A stretch of DNA of 57,991 nt. It comes from JADFRG01 sp046759305. GTDB taxonomy: Bacteria; Chloroflexota; Anaerolineae; Anaerolineales; E44-bin32. Under the pieces are notes generated by a model. The model did no database searches. It was not told the DNA's origin and saw only the letters and a list, made by a program, of their open reading frames with translations. The position numbers and the translations under genes are program-made. Positions 42,263 to 50,762 of this stretch are shown piece by piece. The stretch is from contig JBHIBY010000005.1 in the NCBI GenBank assembly GCA_046759305.1, positions 1 through 57,991 of the forward strand, read 5' to 3'. The first letter of the stretch is position 1. Each line of letters opens with the position of its first letter.

Positions 42263-45172
42263 TCAATAATGTTGGCTCCGTACCCATTCGGCTTCTGAAA
42301 GCCCGCTGACGGTCGTCATGATATCGTATGCTTCTTCTCTCAATTCCCGCGCCCGCTCTCCTTGGCCGCGAAGCGCGTTAACACTGGCGCTGAACCCTAT
42401 GAAGTAGCAGATGGGACCTGCCCGGGCGATGCCATATTGGTTGTGAAGCCCGAGAAGTTTCTCTTCAATTTCAACCACTTCATCCCATCGATCCTGTCTA
42501 AACCGACACTCCACCTTTGCGCCCAGCGCATCGGCAAGCACCTCGATTTCTTGGATCCGTTCAGCGAGCTGCGTTGCCTCATCCAGGTAGGCAATTGCAC
42601 CTTCGAATTTTCCAGCGTTCTTTAATGCGACTCCGACCGCAAGCAATGCCGAAGACTCGTTTCGCGGGTCCTGGTACTGAGGATCACGGCTGATCTCAAG
42701 CCTGCGCATCGCGACCCGTGTCTGTTCTTGGAATTTGTCTTGCCGATGATAAATGGATTCATAGCGGGCCAAAGCAGCGGCTTCACCAACGCGATCATCG
42801 AGCTCCTCGGCCATCTTCAAGGCTGCGGCGACCTTTGCTTCTGCTTCGTCCCAATTCTGACGGCTCCCGATGGTCCGGACCTTCATGGGGAACCAGGCCA
42901 GAAGCAATCGAACCGATTCCGGATGGGGTGGTTCGCCATCGATCAATTCTGACGCAAGGTTCAGGCTTTCCATTGCCAGGTCGTCGTAACGCAGCCTATC
43001 TTCGTAGAAAGACATTGCTGCGTTTGCCTCACCGATTTTCCTCAGTAGCCTCACCCTGGACCACTTGTCCGAAGGGTCAATGAGCTCCAGTGCAAGTTGA
43101 TATTGCGCAATGGCAGCCACATTTTCCCCGAGGAAACTCCTAATATCCGCCTGGTGTTCAAGTAACTCGAGTTTCGTCTCTCCGCGCGGTTCAAGTCCCA
43201 GCGCCAGCTCGAGAAATTGAGCAGCCTCTTCATAGGCGAAGATTGCTTCTGCACGCTGAGAAGCGAGTTCATAGTGCTCGATCGCACGTTCGGCATCTCC
43301 AGCTTCGGAATAGTGTCTTCCCAACGTTCCGTGGAGCTCGTCCATTCGGTCGGGAAAGAGGTCGATGAGCGTTTGAGCCACCTGTTTATGCAGCTGGGCG
43401 CGCTGCTCTCGGAGCAGCGTTCCGTATGTGACTTCTTGAACGATGACGTGCTTGAAGATGTACTCCAATTCTGGGATTCGAGCCCGCTCACGCACCAGAT
43501 CAGCCTGCTGCAGATGAAGTAGGTGATCCGACAGATCTCCAAAGGCAGTGGCAAGGGCTCCTAACACTCTGTAGGCAAATCTGCGACCGATCACCGAGGC
43601 CGCCTGAAGCGTGCTTCGCTCGGGTTGCGGCAGACGATCCAATCGCGCCTGGATCACTTTTTCCAGCGTCTCAGGTACTTCCACATCCGTAATGGCTTGA
43701 CTTGCCTGCCACTTGCCATTCTGCTTAACAAGGACACCGCGTTCAATCAGCTCTCGGATGAGCTCCTCAAGATAGAAGGGATTCCCCTCGGATCGCGCTT
43801 GAATTAGTTCCCGCATCTCCTCTGGAATATCAGCCAGTGCGAGCAAATTTTCAACCAGTTCCTTGCTAGAGGTTTCATCCAGCGGGACCAGACCAAGATG
43901 CGCATAGCGATGGGCGAAATCGGTCTCGGCTCGAATTTTGAGCTCCCAAGAGGCTTTATCTCGATCCGGTCGGAAGAGAAATATCAGGAGGATCGGGGCG
44001 CGTTCGGTGCCCATCATGAGCGAGCGAATCACTCCAAGTGAACTGTGATCCGCCCAGTGCAGGTCCTCGAACGCTAGCACCAAAGGTTGGCGGGCCGCGA
44101 TAGCCTCAACGAGAGTCACCACAGCATTCACGACCCGACTGTTCATCGCCTCTGGATCAAGCTGCTTCAATGTTTCTTCGTATTGAGGGGGAACGGGCGC
44201 TCCAAGCAATGAGGCCAGGTATGGCCACACGAGATCAATCTGGTCCCCAAGCAACGGCCGTATAGATGTTTCCAGCTTCAGATCAAGCATTGCCGGCGGA
44301 TCATCCGGGGCGATATCGAGAAGCTCGTAGAGGAAATCCAGAATGACACTGAAGGGTTGGTCCTCCGTATACGAATATGCCCTTCCCTCAGACCAGCGTA
44401 GTGGCAGGTCTGAGTGTGCCTCTTGAGCCTCGAATAAAAGGCGACTCTTACCGATGCCGGGTTCGCCCACGATAGTAACGATGCACCCGCGGCCGCCCTC
44501 CAGGTCCTTCACGATCCCACTGAGCTGATCGTGCTCTCGGGCGCGGCCGACGAGCGGCGAATACATCCCGGCTAGCCCCTTAGGGGGTTTCGGCTGTGCA
44601 AGTTCGGCCTGCAACCTGACGGCTGCAACAGGGTCGTCGAATCCCTTGGCCACGAAGGCTTCGAGCGGCTCTAATTCAAACCGATGCCATGTGAGTCTGG
44701 CAGTAGTTTCACCTAGAAGGATCTCGTCTGAAATCGCTGTGGATTGCAGGCGCTCGGCCAGCACAACAGGTTTCCCCATCGCGGTGTACTCGGAAAGACT
44801 CTCGCCGCCCATCTGGCCCAAGACCGCACGACCCGTATTGATGCCTACCCGCAGATGGAGTTCTTCGCCCAGCTCTGACCCATAATGCTTTACCCCTTCA
44901 ACCATTTGGAGCGCTGCTAGTCCGGCTCGTTCGGGATCGTCCTCATGAGCTTGAGGGGCTCCAAAGAATGCCAGCATGCCGTCGCCCATCAGGCGCGCCA
45001 CGGTGCCGCCGTACTCCTCCACTGAGGAGCTAGCCCGTTGCAGACAACGATCAAGCACCACCCGCGCGCGCTCCGCGCCCAGGCGGCCGGTCAGATCCGT
45101 CGACCCAACGACATCCGCAAATAGGATCGTTACAAGCTTGTATTCGGCGTCGGAGGATGGTGTTTGCTGCAC
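42263..45172 (-). CDS. Adenylate cyclase-AAA ATPase-TPR regulator, interrupted by TGA
   Basis: 969 residues before the TGA. Residues 10-190 are a class III cyclase domain (KLVTILFADVVGSTDLTGRL, ARLMGDGMLAFFGAPQAHED, HLRVGINTGRAVLGQMGG). Residues 205-480 form a STAND/AAA ATPase with Walker A GEPGIGKSRLLFEA and Walker B LVLAFEDLHWADHSSL. The rest are TPR repeats. Proteins of this type sense signals and make cAMP or act as NTP-driven switches. It lies 44 bases after the YyaL-like gene on the same strand. The sequence runs on in frame after TGA (QHY, stop, IAQPLL), so the full protein should be about 1136 aa. Confidence 0.88.
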   Translation of the reverse strand: MQQTPSSDAEYKLVTILFADVVGSTDLTGRLGAERARVVLDRCLQRASSSVEEYGGTVARLMGDGMLAFFGAPQAHEDDPERAGLAALQMVEGVKHYGSELGEELHLRVGINTGRAVLGQMGGESLSEYTAMGKPVVLAERLQSTAISDEILLGETTARLTWHRFELEPLEAFVAKGFDDPVAAVRLQAELAQPKPPKGLAGMYSPLVGRAREHDQLSGIVKDLEGGRGCIVTIVGEPGIGKSRLLFEAQEAHSDLPLRWSEGRAYSYTEDQPFSVILDFLYELLDIAPDDPPAMLDLKLETSIRPLLGDQIDLVWPYLASLLGAPVPPQYEETLKQLDPEAMNSRVVNAVVTLVEAIAARQPLVLAFEDLHWADHSSLGVIRSLMMGTERAPILLIFLFRPDRDKASWELKIRAETDFAHRYAHLGLVPLDETSSKELVENLLALADIPEEMRELIQARSEGNPFYLEELIRELIERGVLVKQNGKWQASQAITDVEVPETLEKVIQARLDRLPQPERSTLQAASVIGRRFAYRVLGALATAFGDLSDHLLHLQQADLVRERARIPELEYIFKHVIVQEVTYGTLLREQRAQLHKQVAQTLIDLFPDRMDELHGTLGRHYSEAGDAERAIEHYELASQRAEAIFAYEEAAQFLELALGLEPRGETKLELLEHQADIRSFLGENVAAIAQYQLALELIDPSDKWSRVRLLRKIGEANAAMSFYEDRLRYDDLAMESLNLASELIDGEPPHPESVRLLLAWFPMKVRTIGSRQNWDEAEAKVAAALKMAEELDDRVGEAAALARYESIYHRQDKFQEQTRVAMRRLEISRDPQYQDPRNESSALLAVGVALKNAGKFEGAIAYLDEATQLAERIQEIEVLADALGAKVECRFRQDRWDEVVEIEEKLLGLHNQYGIARAGPICYFIGFSASVNALRGQGERARELREEAYDIMTTVSGLSEAEWVRSQHY

Positions 45173-45216
45173 TGCTAGATCATCTTACTCGAATGCGTTC
45201 AATTCGGCTGGATCTT

Positions 45217-47277
45217 CTACGATGTCGTGGTCGCCAGCGCCTCCTCGAGCTGGCGCGACAGCTCCTCGACCTCAGAGGTCGGGAGCTGGCAAGTGAATCC
45301 TTGACACAGATATGCTGTAGGCATACCGTCACGCATCGTGCGTTCCGCCATGAGTGTAGGCTGACCTTGTGCGTCCGCCTCACCGCCAGCAAGGATCAAG
45401 TTTGGTAAGAAGCCTTCGTTAGCCAGAGACGTCAGATCCTCGAATCCAGACTGCGAAGGAGAACCGGCAATGGCCAATTGCAGTTGGGGGCCCAGCGCAA
45501 AATCCATCACGCTGAGCCATCCTGAGAACGCTGTAGGGTGTTGCGCTGCGGTGGGTGCGATGGCCCGCGCGGCTGATTCGGCAGGCTCAACATAGCGTGA
45601 CTCGCCTTCATACGCAGCTAGCATGAACAGCAACTTTGCGGCCATCGAATTTCCGCTCGGGATTGGGCTGTCCTGAATGGATTTCGGGCGAGCGATCAGC
45701 TGCTCGTGATCGTGTCGGGTGTCAAAAAAGCCGCCGTCGGGATCGGCAAACGCTTCCAGGATCTCATGTGCCTGGTTCACGGCCTCACGGTACCATCGAA
45801 GGTCAAAATCGACCTGATACAGAGCAAGCAATCCCAATCCGAGTGCCGCGTGATCTTCCAGGTAGCCGGTGTAGCGGGCTTCGCCTTTGCGCCAGGATCG
45901 TAAGAGCTGCCCGTCCACGATCATGCTGTCCAGAAGGAATGCGGCCAAGTCTTGAGCCGCGGCAAGATATTCTTTATTGCGAGTTGCACGAGTCGCTTCC
46001 GACAGAGTGATCAGCGTCAGCCCGTTCCACGATGTAAGCACCTTGTCGTCCAGGCTGGGCGGGATGCGCCGCGAACGCGCGTTGAGTAAGGCGATCCTCC
46101 CACTCCCAAGCCGCGCTTCGAATTCGTCAGGCTGAAGATCAAATTGATCGGAAAGTGCCCCGGCATCGGTTGCGCGATAGAGAATGTTGTGTCCCTCGAA
46201 GTTTCCCTGCTCGGTCACGCCGTAGGCGGCAATCACGAGGTCCGCGACTTCCGTGTCCCTGATGGCGCTGCGGATCTCATTCAGCGACCACACATAGTAC
46301 TTGCCCTCTTCGCCCTCGGAATCTGCATCGAAAGAACTGTAGTACCCCCCTTCGGGATCGCGCATCTCGCGAAGCATGAAGCCAAGCGTTTCGTCTGCGA
46401 TGCGAAGCAGGTTCAAGTCGCCGGTCACCTGCCAGCCCTGCACATATGCTCTGGCGAGCTGCGCATTGTCGTAGAGCATCTTCTCAAAGTGCGGCACCAA
46501 CCACTTTTCATCGACAGAGTAGCGGGCGAACCCGCCGCCTAATTGGTCATACATCCCACCTGCGGCCATGCCTTTAAGCGCATGTACAGCCATGTCCAGT
46601 GCAAGCTTGTCATTCGAGCGTGCATGCCTTCTGAGCAGGAATTCGATGCTCATGGGTTGTGGAAATTTCGGTGCTCGCCCCCAACCACCATCGGTCCAGT
46701 CATAGCTTCGAACGAGCGACTCGGCCGCGCGATCAAACAGCCGATCGTCCAGATCGACATCGCCTGGCTGCATCGAGGGTATAGCCCCAACTCGATCGGT
46801 CAGTTCGTTTCCCACTTCCAACAGGCTCTCCCGGTCATTGCTCCACTTGTCGGCAATCGCGACCAGAATCTCGCTGAAGGCAGGCATGTTGAACCTACGG
46901 GCTGGAGGAAAATAAGTGCCACCGTAGAACGGTCGACCATCCGGAGTCAGGAACACGGACAGCGGCCAGCCGCCCTGGCCGGTCATGGCCACGACGGCGT
47001 CCATGTAGAGGCTGTCGATATCTGGCCGTTCCTCACGGTCGACCTTGATGTTCACGAAGTGTTCGTTCATGAGAGATGCGGTTTCCGGGTCCTCGAATGA
47101 CTCGTGAGCCATCACGTGGCACCAGTGACAGGCGGCATAGCCGATGCTGAGGAAGATCGGTTTATCCAGGTCCATTGCTGTTTCTAGCGCTTCTGACCCC
47201 CAGGGTTGCCAATCTACCGGGTTTTCGGCATGCTGGAGCAAGTAGGGAGAGGTCGATTCGGCTAATCGATTAGACAT
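45217..47277 (-). CDS. YyaL/DUF255 thioredoxin-fold protein
   Basis: 686-aa protein of the SSP411/YyaL family. The N-terminus NRLAESTSPYLLQHAENPV and the thioredoxin-like CHWC motif (Cys50, Cys53 in YAACHWCHVMAHESFED) are diagnostic. QGGWPLSVFLTPDGRPFYGG and an (alpha/alpha)6-barrel follow, with FDADSEGEEGKYYVW. Function is not settled; redox or carbohydrate-epimerase-like roles have been suggested for the family. Normal length. Upstream partner of the cyclase gene on the minus strand. Confidence 0.94.
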   Translation of the reverse strand: MSNRLAESTSPYLLQHAENPVDWQPWGSEALETAMDLDKPIFLSIGYAACHWCHVMAHESFEDPETASLMNEHFVNIKVDREERPDIDSLYMDAVVAMTGQGGWPLSVFLTPDGRPFYGGTYFPPARRFNMPAFSEILVAIADKWSNDRESLLEVGNELTDRVGAIPSMQPGDVDLDDRLFDRAAESLVRSYDWTDGGWGRAPKFPQPMSIEFLLRRHARSNDKLALDMAVHALKGMAAGGMYDQLGGGFARYSVDEKWLVPHFEKMLYDNAQLARAYVQGWQVTGDLNLLRIADETLGFMLREMRDPEGGYYSSFDADSEGEEGKYYVWSLNEIRSAIRDTEVADLVIAAYGVTEQGNFEGHNILYRATDAGALSDQFDLQPDEFEARLGSGRIALLNARSRRIPPSLDDKVLTSWNGLTLITLSEATRATRNKEYLAAAQDLAAFLLDSMIVDGQLLRSWRKGEARYTGYLEDHAALGLGLLALYQVDFDLRWYREAVNQAHEILEAFADPDGGFFDTRHDHEQLIARPKSIQDSPIPSGNSMAAKLLFMLAAYEGESRYVEPAESAARAIAPTAAQHPTAFSGWLSVMDFALGPQLQLAIAGSPSQSGFEDLTSLANEGFLPNLILAGGEADAQGQPTLMAERTMRDGMPTAYLCQGFTCQLPTSEVEELSRQLEEALATTTS

Positions 47278-47406
47278 AGGATCTCAAGTTTGGGGCGCTT
47301 TTTACCGACGGTGAGTATTTCCAGTAGGAAATTGTCCCTTTGGTGGCGCTTTCTGCGCACGATTTAGTACCTTTCAGTTTCGAATGATCCATTCATCTGC
47401 GGGTGG

Positions 47407-47412
47407 TAAAAT
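47407..47412 (+). promoter_or_regulatory. -10 box immediately before vanZ (leaderless candidate)
   Basis: TAAAAT (five of six matches) ends 8 bases before the ATG at 47421. Normal start-site spacing would put transcription at or within two bases of the ATG. The -35 region is poor (ATGATC or AATGAT). Confidence 0.5.
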
Positions 47413-47420
47413 CCCGCCCC

Positions 47421-47828
47421 ATGTCCAAGCTGTTACGCTGGGTCCCGGCTCTGATCATGATGACCGCTATTTTCGTGCTGTCGGCCCTACCGGCCAGTAA
47501 GGTCCCTACCTTTGGGGTATATGACGTCTACATCAAGAAGATTGGGCATGCGATCGGGTACGGCTTGCTGGGCGTAAGCTACTATTACGCATTGCCTACG
47601 CGGCTTTCCCGGTTGGTTCGGTGGACGCTGGCGCTTGCTTTATCGCTGGGTTTTGCCCTAAGCGATGAATTCCATCAGTCCTTTGTCAGCGGCAGGTCTT
47701 CCAGTATTCGGGATGTCGCAATTGATGTGGTCGGAGCGACTGTAGCGCTGTTACTTGCGGCCGGCTACTCGTCCTCTATCAGCTTTCCGTTTCGAGCGAA
47801 GACTGTTCCCAATTCGGCCCCCGACTGA
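47421..47828 (+). CDS. VanZ-like membrane protein
   Basis: 135-aa protein with four membrane helices. It begins MSKLLRWVPALIMMTAIFVL; the pattern SDEFHQSFVSGRSSSIRDVA and the loop KIGHAIGYGLLGVSYYYAL are VanZ-family hallmarks, giving H-x3-Y-x-L-L-G and D-E-x-H-Q-x-F-x-x-G-R. VanZ proteins associate with teicoplanin resistance in some bacteria but most are of unknown role. I start at ATG 47421 rather than GTG 47403 because the -10-like box overlaps the longer version. Its 3' end overlaps scpA by 50 bases tail to tail. Confidence 0.9.
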   Translation: MSKLLRWVPALIMMTAIFVLSALPASKVPTFGVYDVYIKKIGHAIGYGLLGVSYYYALPTRLSRLVRWTLALALSLGFALSDEFHQSFVSGRSSSIRDVAIDVVGATVALLLAAGYSSSISFPFRAKTVPNSAPD

Positions 47829-48525
47829 GCTCGATATCAGCAAACGGCTTTGCCTGGGTCGCGGCCACTCGACGGTCTTTCACCAGCTCAAGCACCGCAA
47901 GAAAAGAAACCACGATATCCAGCTGACTTGAGGCCGACGACAGCAGTGAGTTGAAGCTGACTGAATCGCCTCGATTCAGCAGATCCTCGATCCAGCGGAT
48001 CTTATCTCGAATACGTATCTTAGGAGGCTCGGCTGCTTCCTCCAGCGAAGGACCTTCCGGCATACCCGCCATAGCCTCGAGCATCGCAGTGCGGAGTTCT
48101 TCGAGGCCCAATCCTCCGAGGTCCAACTGCTCGGCAACCGGTGGTTCGTGCGTGAGGCGCAAATAGCTTCGCAATCCCGCCTGTTCGCGCTCAGACAATT
48201 CCTTTGCAGCCTGCTTGAACTGCCGATACTGCATCAGTTGCCGAGCTAGAGCCTCGGCAGGATCCTCCTCGCCGGGCTCGCGTTCCGGGGGCCGAGGGAG
48301 AAGGGCTCCCGATTTGATCTGGAGCAGCTTAGCAGCAACCACAAGAAACCCCGCCAATTCAGCGGCGGGCTTCTCCGGGATCCGCTCTAAATGCTCCAGG
48401 AATTGATCGGTGACTTGGGCAAGGGCGATGGTGGTGATGTCTAACTCTTCTTGCTCAATTAATCGCAACAGGAGCTCGAGCGGGCCTTCAAAAATCGGCA
48501 GATTGACCGAATATTCCGATTCCAT
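47779..48525 (-). CDS. scpA: ScpA, kleisin subunit of the SMC-ScpAB complex
   Basis: 248-aa segregation and condensation protein. Starts MESEYSVNLPIFEGPLELLL, then IEQEELDITTIALAQVTDQF and AAELAGFLVVAAKLLQIKS, all ScpA hallmarks of the N-terminal SMC-binding domain. The acidic middle and the C-terminal winged helix (SFNSLLSSASSQLDIVVSFLAVLELVK) are complete. It works with SMC and ScpB to compact chromosomes; scpB is not in the window. TAATG overlap with the upstream zinc-ribbon gene. Confidence 0.95.
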   Translation of the reverse strand: MESEYSVNLPIFEGPLELLLRLIEQEELDITTIALAQVTDQFLEHLERIPEKPAAELAGFLVVAAKLLQIKSGALLPRPPEREPGEEDPAEALARQLMQYRQFKQAAKELSEREQAGLRSYLRLTHEPPVAEQLDLGGLGLEELRTAMLEAMAGMPEGPSLEEAAEPPKIRIRDKIRWIEDLLNRGDSVSFNSLLSSASSQLDIVVSFLAVLELVKDRRVAATQAKPFADIELSRGPNWEQSSLETES

Positions 48526-48974
48526 TATCGGCTGGCAATTATCACCAGGACCATGAGCACAACCAACAAGATAGCTGCCGCTCCATAGAACAAAATATTG
48601 CGGTCCGTTTGTTGCTGGCGCGCATGAGCCTCGGCCTCTGCCACCTTTCTCCTACGGTCAATTTCCATAAATTCCTCGAATCGATCGGCTGAAGCTCGAG
48701 CCTCACTCTCCTTCAGATCTGCGACTTGAGATTGAAGCCGGCGTATCCATAAGAGTTGACCGCTTCCCCCTTGTCGATCGATCACGCTGGCGACGATTGA
48801 GAGCGGTTCGCCGCAGTTTGAACACAAATCAGCACCGTGATCGTTGAGCTCACCACAGGCCGGACATTCAGTACGCTCCGCAATAAAGTGAGTGCCGCAA
48901 TACGGGCAGTCGAAGTTCCCTCCACCATCGGCGACCAGCTCAGGCGCCGTACAGGCGGGGCAAATGAGATCCAC
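48525..48974 (-). CDS. Zinc-ribbon membrane-anchored protein (GTG start, leaderless)
   Basis: 149 aa. Two zinc-ribbon modules are seen: CPACTAPELVADGGGNFDCP with CGTHF, and CPACGELNDHGADLCSNCGE. A coiled-coil follows (residues ~85-125) and one C-terminal membrane helix (ILFYGAAAILLVVLMVLVII), so it is tail-anchored with the ribbons in the cytoplasm. Start is GTG at 48974, because TATAAT ends 6 bases before it; the longer frame to 49028 would translate the promoter. Stop overlaps the scpA start. Function unknown; scpA coupling suggests cotranscription, not necessarily shared role. Confidence 0.85.
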   Translation of the reverse strand: MDLICPACTAPELVADGGGNFDCPYCGTHFIAERTECPACGELNDHGADLCSNCGEPLSIVASVIDRQGGSGQLLWIRRLQSQVADLKESEARASADRFEEFMEIDRRRKVAEAEAHARQQQTDRNILFYGAAAILLVVLMVLVIIASR

Positions 48975-48980
48975 GGGCGG

Positions 48981-48986
48981 ATTATA
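48981..48986 (-). promoter_or_regulatory. TATAAT box 6 bases before the zinc-ribbon gene start
   Basis: A perfect TATAAT on the minus strand is followed by CCGCCC and then GTG. Normal start-site spacing gives a leaderless transcript for the zinc-ribbon-scpA operon. No good -35 is visible. Confidence 0.55.
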
Positions 48987-49202
48987 CAATCCGTTTTGCG
49001 CGGAAGATTCCAAGTGACTGGTCCTCAAAGGCTCTCATAGCGATCCGGCGACTGGGCGTCTATCTCGCACAGGAATGTGAACATTCTCACTGTAGTAGAT
49101 TCCCAAGTCTGCTTTCATGGGGCGGAATGACCAATCGCAGGGCATCGCTCGAAGTGGTAAGATAATCGCCGCATGCGGTGTCTGTAGAGATGAGGACAGC
49201 AT

Positions 49203-49565
49203 ATGAATAAAGAACCCATTCACGTAACCGACGAAGCATTTGAGGTAACCGTCCTAGAATCCGACACGCCAGTACTGGTCGACTTTTGGGCCCCCTGGTG
49301 TGGTCCTTGTCTGATGGTTGCCCCGGTCCTGGACAAGATCGCCGAAGAGTACGATGAGCGGCTGATTGTGGCCAAGGTCAACACGGATGACAATCCCAGC
49401 TGGGCCATGCAGTATGGCGTTCAGGGCATTCCTACGATGCTCTTGATTGCAGATGGCAAGGTAGTCCACCGCCAGGTAGGCGCGCTACCAGAGCCGTACC
49501 TGCGGGACATGGTTGATGAATTCGTGGGTGCGGTTGAAGAGGCCGCCAACGGAAGAGAAAATTAA
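49203..49565 (+). CDS. trxA: Thioredoxin
   Basis: 120-aa thioredoxin, a cytoplasmic dithiol reductant. The active site is FWAPWCGPCLMVAP (Cys33, Cys36), with the cis-Pro block GVQGIPTMLLIADGKVV. Length is slightly above the usual ~108 because of a short C-terminal extension. ATG at 49203; a GATAAT (49161-49166) upstream may be its -10. Single-gene unit ended by a strong terminator. Confidence 0.96.
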   Translation: MNKEPIHVTDEAFEVTVLESDTPVLVDFWAPWCGPCLMVAPVLDKIAEEYDERLIVAKVNTDDNPSWAMQYGVQGIPTMLLIADGKVVHRQVGALPEPYLRDMVDEFVGAVEEAANGREN

Positions 49566-49586
49566 CGGTACCAGCCAGAAATATAA

Positions 49587-49614
49587 AGAGCGGGGCATTG
49601 GCCCCGCTCTTTTT
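49587..49614. terminator. Strong bidirectional terminator between thioredoxin and fabH
   Basis: AGAGCGGGGC (49587-49596) pairs perfectly with GCCCCGCTCT (49601-49610), loop ATTG, followed by TTTT. The opposite flank is A-rich, so it can also end the convergent fabH transcript. Confidence 0.92.
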
Positions 49615-49634
49615 GATTCAGAATTTATGCAATC

Positions 49635-50762
49635 TTAAGGATGCGTTTTTCGGTTCGTACGGAATATTAGCGCCTCTACACGCCGGCCGAGCCTGCGCGA
49701 CATTGAACGTACGCGGGCGAGAGCCCTCATCCGGCGCGAGCGGCGACGGTCGACCTGAGTGACCACCCGCTCCGGCATCGTCATCTGCAGCGTCATAGCA
49801 CCCCAAGTCAGGCCGGCTCCAAAGCCGACCAGAACCAAGTTGTCACCCTTTCGGATACGACCCTGATCCCAGGCTTCGCAGAAGGCAAGCGGAATGGAAG
49901 CGGTTGAGGTGTTTCCGTATTTGTCAACATTGATAGCAAATCGCTCTAGCGGCATCTTCAAGCCGCGGGCCGCAGCCTCGATGATCCGGAAATTTGCCTG
50001 GTGGGGAACGATGAGAGATACATCATCCAGATCCATTCCCGCGTCGTTCACGGCGTCTCGCGTCGCGGCAGCCATCACGCGGGTAGCGAAACGGAACACC
50101 TCCCGGCCATTCATTTGCATGAAGTGCATATTGTTCGCCACCGTCTCCGGGGTGGCGGGCATATAACTTCCACCGGCAGGAATCGAAAGCAAATCACCGC
50201 CAGATCCGTCCGAGCGCATCACACAAGAGAGTACGCCGCCGGGCTCAACGCGTCCCTCGACAAGAAATGCACCGGCTCCGTCACCAAACAGGATAGCGGT
50301 ATTGCGGTCCTCATAATTGACGTACCGAGATAACGTCTCCGAGCCAATCACCAGTGCTTTATCGATATTCCCGGAGCGTACGGCCTGCGCCGCCATGTTT
50401 AAGGCGAAAATAAAACCAGTACAGGCTGCGGAGAGGTCGAATGCCCCTGCTTGTGAAGCTCCGAGGCTATCTTGTACGAAGGAAGCCGTTGCGGGAAAGA
50501 TGTGCTCCGGCGAGGATGTCGCTACGATGATCAGGTCGATATCGCTGGCTTTTACCTCAGTTCCCTGAAGCGCGCGCAAGGCGGCTTTTGTGCCTAATGA
50601 AGCGGTGGTCTCCGTTTTATCTGCGATCCTACGTTCGCGGATCCCGGTGCGGGCCACGATCCACTCATCGTTAGAGTCAACGATTTGTTCAAGATCCTGA
50701 TTGGTTAATACGCGCTCGGGAACCGCCATCCCCCAGCTCGTTATGTGGGCGTAGCGTGTCAT
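49635..50762 (-). CDS. fabH: 3-oxoacyl-ACP synthase III with arginine-rich C-terminal extension
   Basis: 375-aa FabH that starts fatty-acid synthesis by condensing acyl-CoA with malonyl-ACP. The catalytic Cys114 is in FDLSAACTGFIFAL, with His in VPHQANFRIIEAAARG and Asn in DKYGNTSTASIPLAF. The usual FabH end is near VLVGFGAGLTWGAMTLQM. About 45 more residues follow, rich in Arg (DRRRSRRMRALARVRSMSRR), an unusual basic tail. ATG overlaps the fabF stop by 4 bases, so it is coupled to fabF. Confidence 0.95.
   Translation of the reverse strand: MTRYAHITSWGMAVPERVLTNQDLEQIVDSNDEWIVARTGIRERRIADKTETTASLGTKAALRALQGTEVKASDIDLIIVATSSPEHIFPATASFVQDSLGASQAGAFDLSAACTGFIFALNMAAQAVRSGNIDKALVIGSETLSRYVNYEDRNTAILFGDGAGAFLVEGRVEPGGVLSCVMRSDGSGGDLLSIPAGGSYMPATPETVANNMHFMQMNGREVFRFATRVMAAATRDAVNDAGMDLDDVSLIVPHQANFRIIEAAARGLKMPLERFAINVDKYGNTSTASIPLAFCEAWDQGRIRKGDNLVLVGFGAGLTWGAMTLQMTMPERVVTQVDRRRSRRMRALARVRSMSRRLGRRVEALIFRTNRKTHP

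Noticed and set aside
42263..42265. Genome-wide reassignment of TGA to Trp
   Set aside because: Several genes in the window end in TGA with a following gene starting in the overlap, so TGA is a normal stop here.
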